Notes under the pieces: generated by a model | What the model was told of the DNA's origin: nothing | What the model saw: the letters and a program-made list of their open reading frames with translations, nothing else | The model's database searches: none | In this document: positions 54,591 to 64,000 of the stretch, piece by piece | Layout of the letters: each line of letters begins with the position of its first letter | Numbering within the stretch: position 1 is the first letter of the stretch | Translations under genes and position numbers: made by a program | NCBI GenBank assembly: GCA_963921195.1 | Contig: OY992539.1 | Location: 156,148,162 to 156,212,161 of the forward strand | Length of the DNA stretch: 64,000 bases | DNA from: Pegoplata infirma | Lineage: Eukaryota; Arthropoda; Insecta; Diptera; Anthomyiidae | Reading direction: 5' to 3'

Positions 54591-55080
54591 CCAACCACAT
54601 TATGGGGGTATACTCACTTTGTCATTCCGTTTGTAACGCATAAAAATATCGGTCGGGGACCTCATAGAGTATATATATTATTGATCTATGATCGATTCTA
54701 AGTCGTTCTATGAATGTCCGTCCGTCCGTCCGTCCGTCCGTCCGTCCGTCCGTCCGTCCGTCTGTATAAAACACGATTCAGTCCAAAATAAAAGAGCTAG
54801 ACCCCTGAAAATTGGTCAGAATATGTATAATGTTCATAGGCCGGCTAAGTTCGGAAATGGGCAAAATCGGGCCAGGGGGAAAAAAGTTCCCCCTTAACAA
54901 ACTAAAAAAACCTCTTAAAAAACGCCATTTTTACATCTTTTTTTGCCATTATTGTTAAACAAATGAATTCTTTTTATGTCAGAAGGAGTTTAAACTCCCG
55001 AACTTAGACCCAGGGGGCTGGAAAATTTAGTTTTTTTCTACCCGCCCCCTTTTGTGGGCGTGGATTTAAAAAACCATTAA
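54591..55080 (+). repeat. TATACCCTCC-type fly repeat
   Basis: TCCTCCAACCACATTATGGG, TCACTTTGTCATTCCGTTTG, AATATCGGTCGGGGACC and a TCCG tract follow in the usual order, then AGACCCCTGAAAATTGGTC and CCGCCCCCTTTTGTGGGCGTG. It is the least interrupted copy in the window and serves as reference for those at 34862 and 35797. Confidence 0.7.
54717..54760 (+). repeat. (TCCG)11 microsatellite
   Basis: Eleven perfect TCCG units within the fly repeat. Other copies of the repeat have only two or three units, so this is a local expansion. Confidence 0.95.
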
Positions 55081-55139
55081 AATAATGAGAAAATGGTATT
55101 ACTAAATTGCAAAAAGCCAAGGATGGGTACCAATTCGAT

Positions 55140-55345
55140 AAAAGTATTGGTATTGGTATTGGTTTTTAAAATTATATTAGTATTGGTATAGGTATTGGTT
55201 TTCATTTTTTGTTGAATTGGTATAGGTTTCGGTATTGGTTTTGAATTATTTAGGTATTGGGTATTGGTATTGGTTTTAGCCTCGAATCGGTATCGGTTTT
55301 TAATAAGTATTGGTATTTATCTTATATCGGTTTTGGGATTTGTAT
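55140..55345. repeat. ATTGGT-type imperfect tandem repeat
   Basis: GTATTGGTATTGGTTTT phrases repeat over about 200 bp. A short relative (59910-59936) borders the copia LTR, so the copia element inserted into similar sequence. Confidence 0.8.
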
Positions 55346-55499
55346 GCAAAAGGTTTTGTCGTTAATATTAATTAATTTAACGTAAGTCGTCCTTCTGTCC
55401 GCCCCACAGTGCACACTGGGGCGAGATGGTAGGTTTTTTGGCCAAAAGTCTCTACAGGTCGTAAATGTTAACCGATTTTTTTGAAATTCAGAATATAAG

Positions 55500-56120
55500 C
55501 CTATATTAAGGTAATAAATAAGTGCCTTGGAAGGTTTTGAAATCGGACCTACAAGGAAACTTTTTCAGGGTGGACACTTCATTTTTAATAAAATTTACAG
55601 ATGTTATAGATGAAACAAATGAAGAGAAACTTGTCTTTCGTTTATGTATTTGAATTAGAGATGGTCTGTGGTCTCGTAATTTTCGTGACTCAAAAAACTA
55701 CGTGATTCAGGCGTGAGCGATTTTTATTTAAATCACGTGATTATAGAGTGATTTTCATTTAAATTAAGTACTATATTAGGGTAATTAATAAGTGACTTGA
55801 AACTTTTTGAAATCGGACCTACAAGGAAACTATTTCAGGGTGGACACTTCATTTTTAACAAAATTTACAGATGTTATAGATGAATCAAATGAAGAGACAC
55901 TTGCCTTTCACGCGTGAGTGATTTTCATTTAAATCATTTGGTTATAGAGTGATTTTCATTTAAGTCAAGTGACTATATTAAGGTAATAAATAAGTGCCTT
56001 GCAACTTTTTGGATTCAGACCTACAAGGAAACTTTTTCAAGGGTGGACACTTCATTTTAAATAAAATTTACAGATGTTATAGATTAAACAAACGAAAAGA
56101 CACTTGTCTCTTGTTTATGT
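55500..56120. repeat. Three tandem units of about 190-280 bp
   Basis: Each unit contains AAGGTAATAAATAAGTGCC (near 55507, 55788, 55977), ACCTACAAGGAAAC, GGTGGACACTTCATTTT and AAATTTACAGATGTTATAGA, and ends in ATTTAAATCACGTGATT phrases. Length differences arise from the CACGTGATT part. No gene. Confidence 0.8.
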
Positions 56121-56190
56121 ATTTGAATCACGTGATTTTCATTTAAATCACGTGATTGTGAGTTCAAAAATTCGGAGTGAGTTTCTAGAG

Positions 56191-57219
56191 CAGAGCTTCT
56201 CACTAACTTTTGCATCGCGACCCCTTTTCAATATTTTAAATATCTCGCGACCCCCAACAAGTGAGAAAATTAAAGTCGGTAAAGACCGACCATATTATGC
56301 TATACACCAAGTTTTCCCAAAAATTGGTCTCAAATCCAAATATGGACTGATTGGATCCCTGGGGAATACATGTAGAACTGGTCCGTTTTCTGTAAAATTT
56401 GCAATGATTATTTTTAAATGCCTTTACCTGCTTAATTTCGAAAGCATACTTATTATAATACGGTTTTAAGAGTAGTTTTTGCCAAATTTAAAGGGGACGT
56501 TTGTATGGGGGCTAGATCCCGTGGTATCACAATGGACCTCAGAGTCTACGTGTGTTGACGTAAAACGTCAGCAGCCACTTACAACCTTACAACCTATGGG
56601 GGCTAGATCCTAACATGGGTCGATTTTTTTCAACACAGGTTTTTAACATTTTAGCTGTTTTAAAAGTCCCCAATTGAGAAAGGATGCTGATAGCATGTAG
56701 TCCTGGCAATCATATTCTGAAGTAGTCAGATTTAAAAACTGTGCTTTTTAAACATTGCCCTAACGAGCTATGAAGCTGAAAATGGCCAAGTTAATAGTTT
56801 TGAAGATGGAGCATATTCTAAAGTTGTCGGATTTAAAATTCTTAAACTTTGGACGAAAAAATTATATGAATTATGGTAAAATTGTGATTTTGGCATGCAT
56901 ATAAGTAGTACGTAACATCAGATCCACACGGACATGGATTATTCGGTGTAAGGAACGAAAAAGGGGGTAAATTAAATTATATATTTTCCAGACTTTTTTG
57001 AAGCCCACTGATAAGTTAAAAATATGCATACATTGGCAGATCCTAACGTAGCCATGTATTTTTGTATTTGGATAACTCAGCAATTTCCAAAAAAATATGC
57101 TTTGCTTGTATATTTTATTTTAATAATTTTAGCATGATATTTACTAAACTTTTCGCGACCCCTTAGAAATGCTTCCGTGGCCCCCTAGGGGGTCGCGACC
57201 CACCGTTTGAGAACCATTG
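56191..57219. mobile_element. hAT-like element CARWGSTTCTCA (1.0 kb)
   Basis: Left CAGAGCTTCTCACTAAC with TTTTGCATCGCGACCCC and right GGGTCGCGACCCACCG...GAGAACCATTG. Flanks TTCTAGAG and GTCTAGAG form an 8-bp duplication with one mismatch. The CAGTGGTTCTCA plus GCGACCCC pattern is a known hAT terminal type. A 121-codon frame at 56104-56469 crosses the end and is spurious. Confidence 0.8.
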
Positions 57220-57427
57220 GTCTAGAGAGTGAGTCAAATTTTTGCGTATGGGATGTTTTTTTTTTTTTGAAAAACCCCTTTAAAAAAAATATTTTTTAGC
57301 ACTATTTGCATTCAGAATTAAGTCAAACTTTAAACTAAATAGTACATGCTTAACCCATTTTGGACAAAGATTCATTTTTTTTTTTGGAAAAAGGTACCTA
57401 TTTAGTAAAATTAGCACCGGCTGATCT

Positions 57428-58591
57428 CACTGTGCTACAGTGAAAAAATACTTCTGATGTGACATAGTATAGGTTATTGGTCTTGTCGAGTAGATCACAA
57501 AAATGCCCATTAAACTTGCCAGACACCCTCAAATTTTAGAGTTATGGTCAAAAAACGTTTTTTTGGGACTTTTCTCACTAAAACTTTTGTAATTCAGAAA
57601 ATTTTCAACCGATTTTAAATTTTGTAACTGTTTTTGATAAAAGAATGATGGGGCTTTCCATGCGTGTGAATTGCTCTATACATACAAGAAAGATATTTAT
57701 TGATTTTTTCTATAAAACCTAATTTTTTTGTTATTTTTTGTATAACAATTGACAGAGTTGTGATAATTTTTCTAAAAAAGATAATGAAGATTTTGCAGGA
57801 AATCGCCGTTCAGATATCCCAGGCAAAAAAAATAATTTTATCATAAGAGGTCATGTACAAAAGGCTTTTGGCGCTCCGAATCCGAATCTGGCCTTTAAAT
57901 TGCTCTATCTAGTCAGGTTTTTGAGATATTTAAAATAAGTTGATATATCAAAAACTTAATAAGATAGCGCAATTTCAAGGTCAAATTCGAATTCAGGAGG
58001 CCAAAAACCTTTAAAATAATGATACGCGACCTCTTAGTATGTTCGTTTTTTTTTTTTTTTTTGCCTGGGTTATCCGAACGGCAATTTCAAGCAAAATCTT
58101 AATTTTCTTTTTTAGAAAAATTATCACAACTCTGTCAATTATTACCCGATTATTTCGGCATAAAGCTCACCGTATTCACAATTAAATTTTCTTTAAGAAT
58201 ACGTTTATAAATATAAATGTTGTTAAACGAACTATAACAGAAAAAAATTGATAAAGTCAAAAAATTTTCAAAAAATAACATAAAGTTAGATATTGTTGAA
58301 AAAATCAATGCATATCTTTATTTATATGTATAGACCAATTCACACACATGAAAAGCCCTATCCTTCTTCTATCCAAAACAGTTGAAAAATTGAAAATCGG
58401 TTGAAAAATGTTTAAGATACACGTGGTTTAGTGAGAAAAGTCCCAAAAAATCGTTTTTTGACAATAACTTTAAAATTTGAGGGTGTCTGGCAAGTTTGAT
58501 GGGCATTTTTGTGATCTTTTCGACGAGACCTACAACCTTAACTACCTCATTTTAAAAGTATATTTGATTTTGTGTTTTTTGTAGCACAGTG
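57428..58591. mobile_element. CACTG foldback element (1164 bp)
   Basis: The element folds on itself over nearly its full length, from CACTGTGCTACA to TGTAGCACAGTG, with a 3-bp duplication TCT (57425-57427, 58592-58594). CACTG termini with a 3-bp duplication resemble the CACTA (EnSpm) group. Conserved stretches are CCAGACACCCTCAAATTT and TTTTGCCTGGG/CCCAGGC. No transposase. Confidence 0.8.
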
Positions 58592-58594
58592 TCT

Positions 58595-59100
58595 CAATAC
58601 TCTTGTAAAAAAAATTTAATGTTCCGTTATTCCAGAAAAGCCTGTATTTCAACTTTTTATGCAATTTTAATATTTGGATTTATTTGCTATTTTATTAATT
58701 TATTTCGTTATTTTCAAAATAAATAGTTTCAAAATGTTTCAATTAGTGTAATTTGATAATAAATTAAATCTAAAAAAAAATAATATTAATTAATAAAAAA
58801 ATTAAAAGCCTAAACTAAAAAAATGCAAATTTTTCGTATTTGCTTGAAACAATTTCTGTGCTGATGCACATTGCATTAAATGCACATATAATAAATTCCG
58901 GTGGTCAAGGGGAGATATTTTTTAATTGCAGAAAGATGAGACTTAACATTTATAACAAAATATACCTGAACTTCATCCTTTTCATACAAAAATATTTTTT
59001 TGAAAAAAGTGATCGAAATGGGTTATCATGCAGGGGGCCCCTTTTTCGATTTTAGATCTTTTGCCAATTGCGATTACACGGGTCAATTTTTTTCTCATAT
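58595..59100. other. No gene recognised
   Basis: AT-rich; a plus frame at 58840-59055 has no known motif. Confidence 0.4.
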
Positions 59101-59103
59101 GTG

Positions 59104-59385
59104 GTTCACACTTACGACCTTAAACAAGTTGTTTAACAAAACACCAGTAATACGGCGTTCACACTTGCTGTTTTGAAGTGTTTAAAAGTGAGATGTTTAA
59201 GAAAGTCTTTGTTCTGTATCCATTACGTTTTTATTCTGTTACTGGTGTTTTGTTAAACAACTTGTTTAAAGTCGCTAGTGTGAACTCCATATAACAGAAT
59301 AAAAACGTAATGGATACAGAAAAAAGAATTTTTTAAACACGTAGCCCTTAAACTCTCAAAAATAGCAAGTGTGAACTGCACATTA
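59104..59385. repeat. Interlocked inverted repeats
   Basis: TTAAACAAGTTGTTTAACAA plus ACACCAGTAA (59122-59153) pairs with its complement at 59237-59270. GTATCCATTACGTTTTTATT (59217-59236) pairs with AATAAAAACGTAATGGATAC (59299-59318). GTTCACACTTGCT (59158-59170) pairs with AGCAAGTGTGAAC (59366-59378). Several stems overlap, so alternative folds exist. Confidence 0.75.
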
Positions 59386-59936
59386 TGCGTTCTTAAATTC
59401 TTATATAATATGACTGTGCCTCTTATAAAACAATAAAAAAAAATTTCTGGATTCTGGTGTTGTGACATAAAATTTTGTAACGTCTGCTTGATTGAAATTT
59501 TGGAATTTCCAAAAAAGAACATTAGTATTTTTTTTACAACGCAAAAAAGAGTGCAGTGACATTCAATGTACATATATCAAATATTAACAATGTTTGCAAA
59601 AGAAAAAATTTCATTACAGAAAAGGTCTAAATTTTTTAAGATCTACTTTTATTAGGGGTCATAAAAACCGTGACAAAAAATATTTCTTTTATGTTTTTAT
59701 GGCTTTTAAAATTCAAGTAGCTAACTCCTTTTTGTTATGTGACATTGCATGCAAACGATTACTGATCGATGTAACATCTTTTGCAATTCGTTAGTCAGGT
59801 AAAACCTAATAATGTGATGAAAAGAAAATGTTTGACGTCACAACTATAACAAACGAAAATAAGAATACAAAAAACCGAAACAAAACCGATACGAAAGTAG
59901 AAAAAAATGAATTGGTATTGGTTTTTTATTGGTATT
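59386..59936. other. No gene recognised
   Basis: AT-rich; ends in ATTGGTATTGG phrases where the copia LTR begins. Frames up to 106 codons lack known motifs. Confidence 0.4.
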
Positions 59937-60079
59937 TGTTGTTATTATTTGAAATTTATTAAAGCGATTGATAAAAAATATGAAAAAATATTTTAACAAA
60001 AACATCAAACAATTCAAAGGTTTCTTTTCATAAATAAAAATATGATTTACAAAGTTGTTATTAGTACAGTATATCAACA
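59937..60079 (-). repeat. 3' LTR of the copia element (about 143 bp)
   Basis: On the minus strand it runs from TGTTGATATACTGTAC to ATAATAACAACA, with the short inverted ends TGTTG/CAACA. It contains TTTAATAAATTTC, a likely polyadenylation signal. The far boundary is inferred, since the partner LTR is not visible. Confidence 0.7.
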
Positions 60080-60091
60080 CCTCTCCTTACT
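60080..60091 (-). other. Polypurine tract
   Basis: AGTAAGGAGAGG on the minus strand directly precedes the LTR start TGTTG and would prime plus-strand DNA synthesis. Confidence 0.8.
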
Positions 60092-60104
60092 AAAAACACA
60101 GAAA

Positions 60105-63100
60105 TCAATCAAAACCAAGCTTCTTGATGTTTTCTTTAAATTTGGTCTTTGGAAGAATCTTTGTAAATACATCAGCTGCATTTTCAGTGGACGGCACATA
60201 TTTTAAATCAATTTCACCTTTTTTGTAGACCTCTCTGACATGATGTACTTTAATATCGATGTGTTTGCTTCTAGCATGATACACAGGGTTGCGTACCAGT
60301 TGTTGTGCTCCAATATTGTCACCATATAATACAGTAGCATGTTTGACCATATGTTCAAAGCCCAATTCTCGCAATAAATTTCGAAGGTATATAGCTTCTT
60401 TGGTTGTTGCTGAAATTGCCATATATTCCGCCTCAGTTGAACTTAAGGCGACCGTTGGTTGTTTTTTCGATTCATACGAAATTGTACTGCCAGCCAAAAT
60501 GAACACGTATCCTGTATAAGATTTTCTGTCATCACTTCCTCCTGCCCAATCAGCATCTGAAAAACATGTTAGAGGCTTCCCAGTAGGTCTGAAATTTAAA
60601 GAACTATTAGTTGTATTGCTTAAATATCTTAAAATATGCTTTGCTGCAGTTAAGTGTTCTTTATGTGGATTTTTATTAAACTGAGAAAGTTTGTTAACAC
60701 TGTGAACAATATCAGGACGTGAGCAAATTGCAATATACATCAACGATCCAATCAAAGATTGATAAGTTTTTTCATCAACTTTATCACAGCTATCACAGTT
60801 TGTACAAATCTTGAATTTAGAACCTGGATCCAAGGGAGTACTGCAACTTTTACATTCCAACATATTATTTTCTTGCAATAGTTCTATTACCATTTTCCTT
60901 TGACATAATTTTATTGGTCCAGTGGCCTGTTTTCTCAAAATCTCCATCCCTAGAAAATAGTTTACTGGACCCTTGTCAACAATTTCAAGTCTTTCTGACA
61001 CTAGTTGTTTTATTTTACACATCGTCTCCATCCTCGAACAAACCACTAGAATATCATCAACATAAACTATTATTATGTTATATTCCTCAACAGAATTATT
61101 TGTATATGCACAAGTATCGACGGTACTTTGCTGAAATCCAATAGATTTTATTATTTCATCTAATTTAATGTTCCAATTACGTCCAGATTGTTTTAATCCA
61201 TAAATAGATTTTCTAAGTTTGCATACCTTATCAGGATGATTTTCATCTTTAAATCCAACTGGCTGTTCCATATAGATTTCACTATCTATATCACCATATA
61301 AATAAGCCGTTGTAACATCTAGTTGATGTACAAATAACTTCGCCTCAGCAGCTAGTGCTAACACAGTGCGAACGGTTGAGTATCTTGTTACAGGAGAAAA
61401 CGTTTCTGTAAAGTTCACTCCAAACTTCTGACTGCATCCTTTGGCAACCAGTCTTGACTTATACCGTTCAATTTCACCATTTTGATTGGTTTTTATTGTA
61501 AAAACCCACCTGTTTTTGATAACCGGTACACCTTCGGGTTTATCAACAAGAGTCCATGTTCCACGAGAACATAGTGAATCATATTCCGACTGCATTGAGT
61601 CTAACCATTTATCTTTATCATTCCTATTCTGTAGGTCTTCTATAGAAGTAGGAATATCTTGACCAGTTGTTTCAACGTTCAACAAATTGTTATAAACAAT
61701 TCTACCAGACCTTAACACTTTATAGTCAATGTTTTCATTCAAATCGTCATTTGAACCAGATCTATCTATAGAATCAATATTAATTTGACTATTTGAATCA
61801 CTTACATTTGATTCATCAACTGTGGAAAAATCTTGTTCTCTTTCTTCATTAGAAAGAGTATCAGTATCATTTTCGATGTTAAATGATATTACTTCTGGTT
61901 CGTCACATTCTCTAGATGCACACATAACACTATTAAATATGTTATACTCACTGTTACTTATTTGGGTACCTCCATCTTCGATGAATTTAACATCACGACT
62001 CTTGAATACCTGCTTTGTTTTTAGATCGACCATCAGGTAAGCTTTCGATTCATTACAATATCCAATAAATACGCATTCTTTCCCCCTTGGTTGAAATTTA
62101 GACTTTCCCGGACGCTTATCTAAAACGAAAGCCTTACATCCAAAAATTTTTAAATGTGATACCGTTGGTTTTATTTTAGTCCATTTTTCTACTGGAGTGA
62201 TACCATCTAATGATCTGGAAGGACATCTGTTTCTTATGTAAACAGCAGTACTTACAGCATTTGACCACAGGAATTCTGGCAATCCTGATTCTATCAATAA
62301 ACATCTTGACATTTCCACTATCGTTCTGTTTGCGCGTTCTGCGACGCCATTCTGTTGTGGAGTGTATTCCACAGAAAACTGTCGTTGAATACCAAGCCTT
62401 TCTAAACTCATGGAAAAATCGTTACTTAGATATTCTTTTCCATTATCACTCCGCAAGACTTTCAATTTTTTAGAGGTTTGTCTTTCAGCCATACTTATAA
62501 AACTCTGAAACGCACCAAAAACCTCACCTTTATTTTTTAAAAAATAAACAAAAACCATTCGAGAGTAATCATCTACGAATAAAACAAAATACCTTTCATC
62601 TCCCAGAGATGTCACCTTCATCGGACCGCAAATGTCCGTATGAACCAAATCAAGAACATCCTTACCTCTGTGACTTGCATTCTTTGGAAATGGTTTGGCT
62701 GTTATTTTCGCCTTTAAGCACGTATCACAAATAAAATCTTCGGGGATCTTATCAATTACCAAATCACGAACCATCCCTTTTTGTGACAATTCAAGCATAC
62801 TATTTGGATTTAGGTGGCCTAATCGTTTATGCCAAAAATTAAAATCAGATTTATTTACCATAAAATTTTTTGCTTGTATTTGGTCAGGTTTCTTGTTGAA
62901 ACATATGAATAATTGTTCTCTTCTAACGCCTTGTAACAAAACAGACCCATTGACATCAATTACCTTTACGCTTTCCTCATTAAAAATAACTGATAAGTTA
63001 GATTGTGTTAAATATTCAATAGAAATAAAATTATACTTTATACAAGGAACGTACAAAACATCTTTTAGTAAAAATTTATCACCAAAAGTATTATTTAATT

Positions 63101-63992
63101 CAATCTCACCAATTCCTTCTGAATATATTGTATAATCTGCTGCAAGATCAACTCTTTCTACATGATGTTGCCAAGATTTAAACAAGTTTCTTTCACCACT
63201 CATGTGGCACGTCGAACCGCTATCAAAAATCCACGTACCTTTTTGCAAACCACCAGTACTCATTCCATGTAACAATGCACTCAACCTTTTCGAACAGTTC
63301 TTTGCGATGTGTCCTATAATTCCACATTTGTAACATTTTATTTCACGTTTTTTCTGTGAATCATCCTTCTTGACAAATGGTTTTTTCGATTTTGACAAAA
63401 AATTCTGTTGAGCATCTACTGAATCCTGTTTACTAAATCTTCTTTCATGTTCTTCAGATAGTTTGTTTTTCAAAGAATCGATGTCAGGAAACCTATCACG
63501 GGATTCCATCGCCACAACAAAATTATCATAACTGTCAGGCAGGCTGTTCAACAATATTATAACAAGAAGCTCGTCGGGAATTTCAATTTGAAGTTCCATT
63601 AATTTTTCCACAATATTCGAGAATTCAGACTGATGTTCTGCCATACTGGAGCCGTCTAACATTTTCAGTGCTAATAACTTACGAAATAAAAATACCTTTC
63701 GAGCAGGACCACTGGGCTGGAATTTCTTTTCTAACAACAACCACGCGTCTCTTGATGTTGGAGCATTCTTCACAATATTCAAATGCGACCGTTTCATGCT
63801 AAGCAAAATCATCGACAACGCTTTTTGATCCTTGTTGACCCATTCATTGCAAAGATGCTGCTCCGCAGGTCTAATCATTTCACCAGATACGTATCCCCAC
63901 AAATCGGAATGAATAAGTACGCTTCGCATATGTATCTTCCATCCATCGTAATTGTTTTCCTCTAATTTTTCGATTTGATACATAGACGCCAT
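60105..63992 (-). CDS. Copia gag-pol polyprotein, intact
   Basis: A 1295-residue frame starts MASMYQIEKLEENNYDGWK, a typical copia gag opening. Gag spans about 1-210, followed by a CCHC knuckle at 220-233 (CYKCGIIGHIAKNC). The protease has WIFDSGSTCHMSG (catalytic D257). The integrase has H388/H393 and C422/C425, then D453 (HTDICGP), D516 (RSDNGKEY) and E552 (QQNGVAERANRT). The reverse transcriptase starts near 828 (NRWVFTIK) with LDVTTAYLYGD at 891 and YVDD at 977-980. RNase H has SDADWAGG at 1145 and LSSTEAEYMA near 1183. All catalytic residues I can check are present and there is no internal stop, so the copy could be active. Gag and pol share one frame, as in Drosophila copia. An acidic, Asn/Ser-rich linker (about 690-760) separates integrase and RT. 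Confidence 0.95.
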   Translation of the reverse strand: MASMYQIEKLEENNYDGWKIHMRSVLIHSDLWGYVSGEMIRPAEQHLCNEWVNKDQKALSMILLSMKRSHLNIVKNAPTSRDAWLLLEKKFQPSGPARKVFLFRKLLALKMLDGSSMAEHQSEFSNIVEKLMELQIEIPDELLVIILLNSLPDSYDNFVVAMESRDRFPDIDSLKNKLSEEHERRFSKQDSVDAQQNFLSKSKKPFVKKDDSQKKREIKCYKCGIIGHIAKNCSKRLSALLHGMSTGGLQKGTWIFDSGSTCHMSGERNLFKSWQHHVERVDLAADYTIYSEGIGEIELNNTFGDKFLLKDVLYVPCIKYNFISIEYLTQSNLSVIFNEESVKVIDVNGSVLLQGVRREQLFICFNKKPDQIQAKNFMVNKSDFNFWHKRLGHLNPNSMLELSQKGMVRDLVIDKIPEDFICDTCLKAKITAKPFPKNASHRGKDVLDLVHTDICGPMKVTSLGDERYFVLFVDDYSRMVFVYFLKNKGEVFGAFQSFISMAERQTSKKLKVLRSDNGKEYLSNDFSMSLERLGIQRQFSVEYTPQQNGVAERANRTIVEMSRCLLIESGLPEFLWSNAVSTAVYIRNRCPSRSLDGITPVEKWTKIKPTVSHLKIFGCKAFVLDKRPGKSKFQPRGKECVFIGYCNESKAYLMVDLKTKQVFKSRDVKFIEDGGTQISNSEYNIFNSVMCASRECDEPEVISFNIENDTDTLSNEEREQDFSTVDESNVSDSNSQINIDSIDRSGSNDDLNENIDYKVLRSGRIVYNNLLNVETTGQDIPTSIEDLQNRNDKDKWLDSMQSEYDSLCSRGTWTLVDKPEGVPVIKNRWVFTIKTNQNGEIERYKSRLVAKGCSQKFGVNFTETFSPVTRYSTVRTVLALAAEAKLFVHQLDVTTAYLYGDIDSEIYMEQPVGFKDENHPDKVCKLRKSIYGLKQSGRNWNIKLDEIIKSIGFQQSTVDTCAYTNNSVEEYNIIIVYVDDILVVCSRMETMCKIKQLVSERLEIVDKGPVNYFLGMEILRKQATGPIKLCQRKMVIELLQENNMLECKSCSTPLDPGSKFKICTNCDSCDKVDEKTYQSLIGSLMYIAICSRPDIVHSVNKLSQFNKNPHKEHLTAAKHILRYLSNTTNSSLNFRPTGKPLTCFSDADWAGGSDDRKSYTGYVFILAGSTISYESKKQPTVALSSTEAEYMAISATTKEAIYLRNLLRELGFEHMVKHATVLYGDNIGAQQLVRNPVYHARSKHIDIKVHHVREVYKKGEIDLKYVPSTENAADVFTKILPKTKFKENIKKLGFD

Positions 63993-64000
63993 TGTTTGCA

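Larger units (their letters stand above)
59937..64000 (-). mobile_element. Ty1/copia LTR retrotransposon, 5' LTR outside window
   Basis: Minus-strand order is ATG near 63992, intact gag-pol, polypurine tract, 3' LTR. The pol order protease-integrase-RT-RNase H is diagnostic of copia. The 3' LTR is inferred from TG...CA boundaries directly after the polypurine tract. Only 8 bp upstream of the start codon are inside the window, so the leader, 5' LTR and target duplication cannot be read. Confidence 0.9.

Noticed and set aside
56104..56469. 121-codon plus frame as a gene
   Set aside because: It crosses the left end of a hAT-like element at 56191, so it is a composite of unrelated sequences.
1..64000. 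CRISPR array, prophage or bacterial operon
   Set aside because: Repeats are TE-derived, composition and introns are eukaryotic, and no regularly spaced unique spacers exist.

Overview
This is a very AT-rich eukaryotic nuclear window. The evidence points to a higher (cyclorrhaphan) fly, but the species cannot be fixed from the sequence. It holds several copies of a long repeat with ends like TATACCCTCCAC and internal GTCCGTCC tracts that I recognise from fly genomes. The only host gene seen has a 58-bp intron and encodes a receptor tyrosine phosphatase D2 domain closest, from memory, to Drosophila Ptp99A. Everything else is transposable-element (TE) DNA and its debris, so the window probably lies within expanded introns or flanks of that gene.

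Layout. 1-12525: nested terminal-inverted-repeat (TIR) elements ending in CCCGAGTAAAAA, interrupted by two long foldback elements (2313-4457, 11365-12474). 13365-15112: two 801-bp CACTC-type miniature elements. 16125-17804: another CCCGAG element with its own insertion. 18028-21775: a broken Jockey-type non-LTR retrotransposon on the minus strand, interrupted at its 5' side by a hAT-like end. 22126-33348: miniature elements, a degraded copia-type gag (25085-25851), tRNA-like relics and hAT-like elements. 34188-34689: two phosphatase exons on the plus strand. 35916-41825: hAT-like elements, one of which contains a complete Ty3/gypsy-type element (37124-41616) with identical 175-bp LTRs and an intact 1332-codon gag-pol. 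42455-46208: three more miniature or hAT-like elements. 47533-50719: a 3.2-kb hAT-like element sitting inside a possible exon. 51501-54059: three further CACTC copies, one nested in another. 56191-58591: a hAT-like element and a CACTG foldback. 59937-64000: a copia element with an intact 1295-codon gag-pol, whose 5' LTR lies past the window edge.

Many elements could be delimited exactly because the window contains its own empty sites: paralogous repeat copies with and without an insertion reveal boundaries and target-site duplications (TSDs). The hAT-like elements repeatedly show 8-bp TSDs. The CCCGAG and CACTC families show 2-bp TSDs that are not restricted to TA. No CRISPR, operon or bacterial feature is present. 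All identities come from reading motifs by eye; no database search was run.
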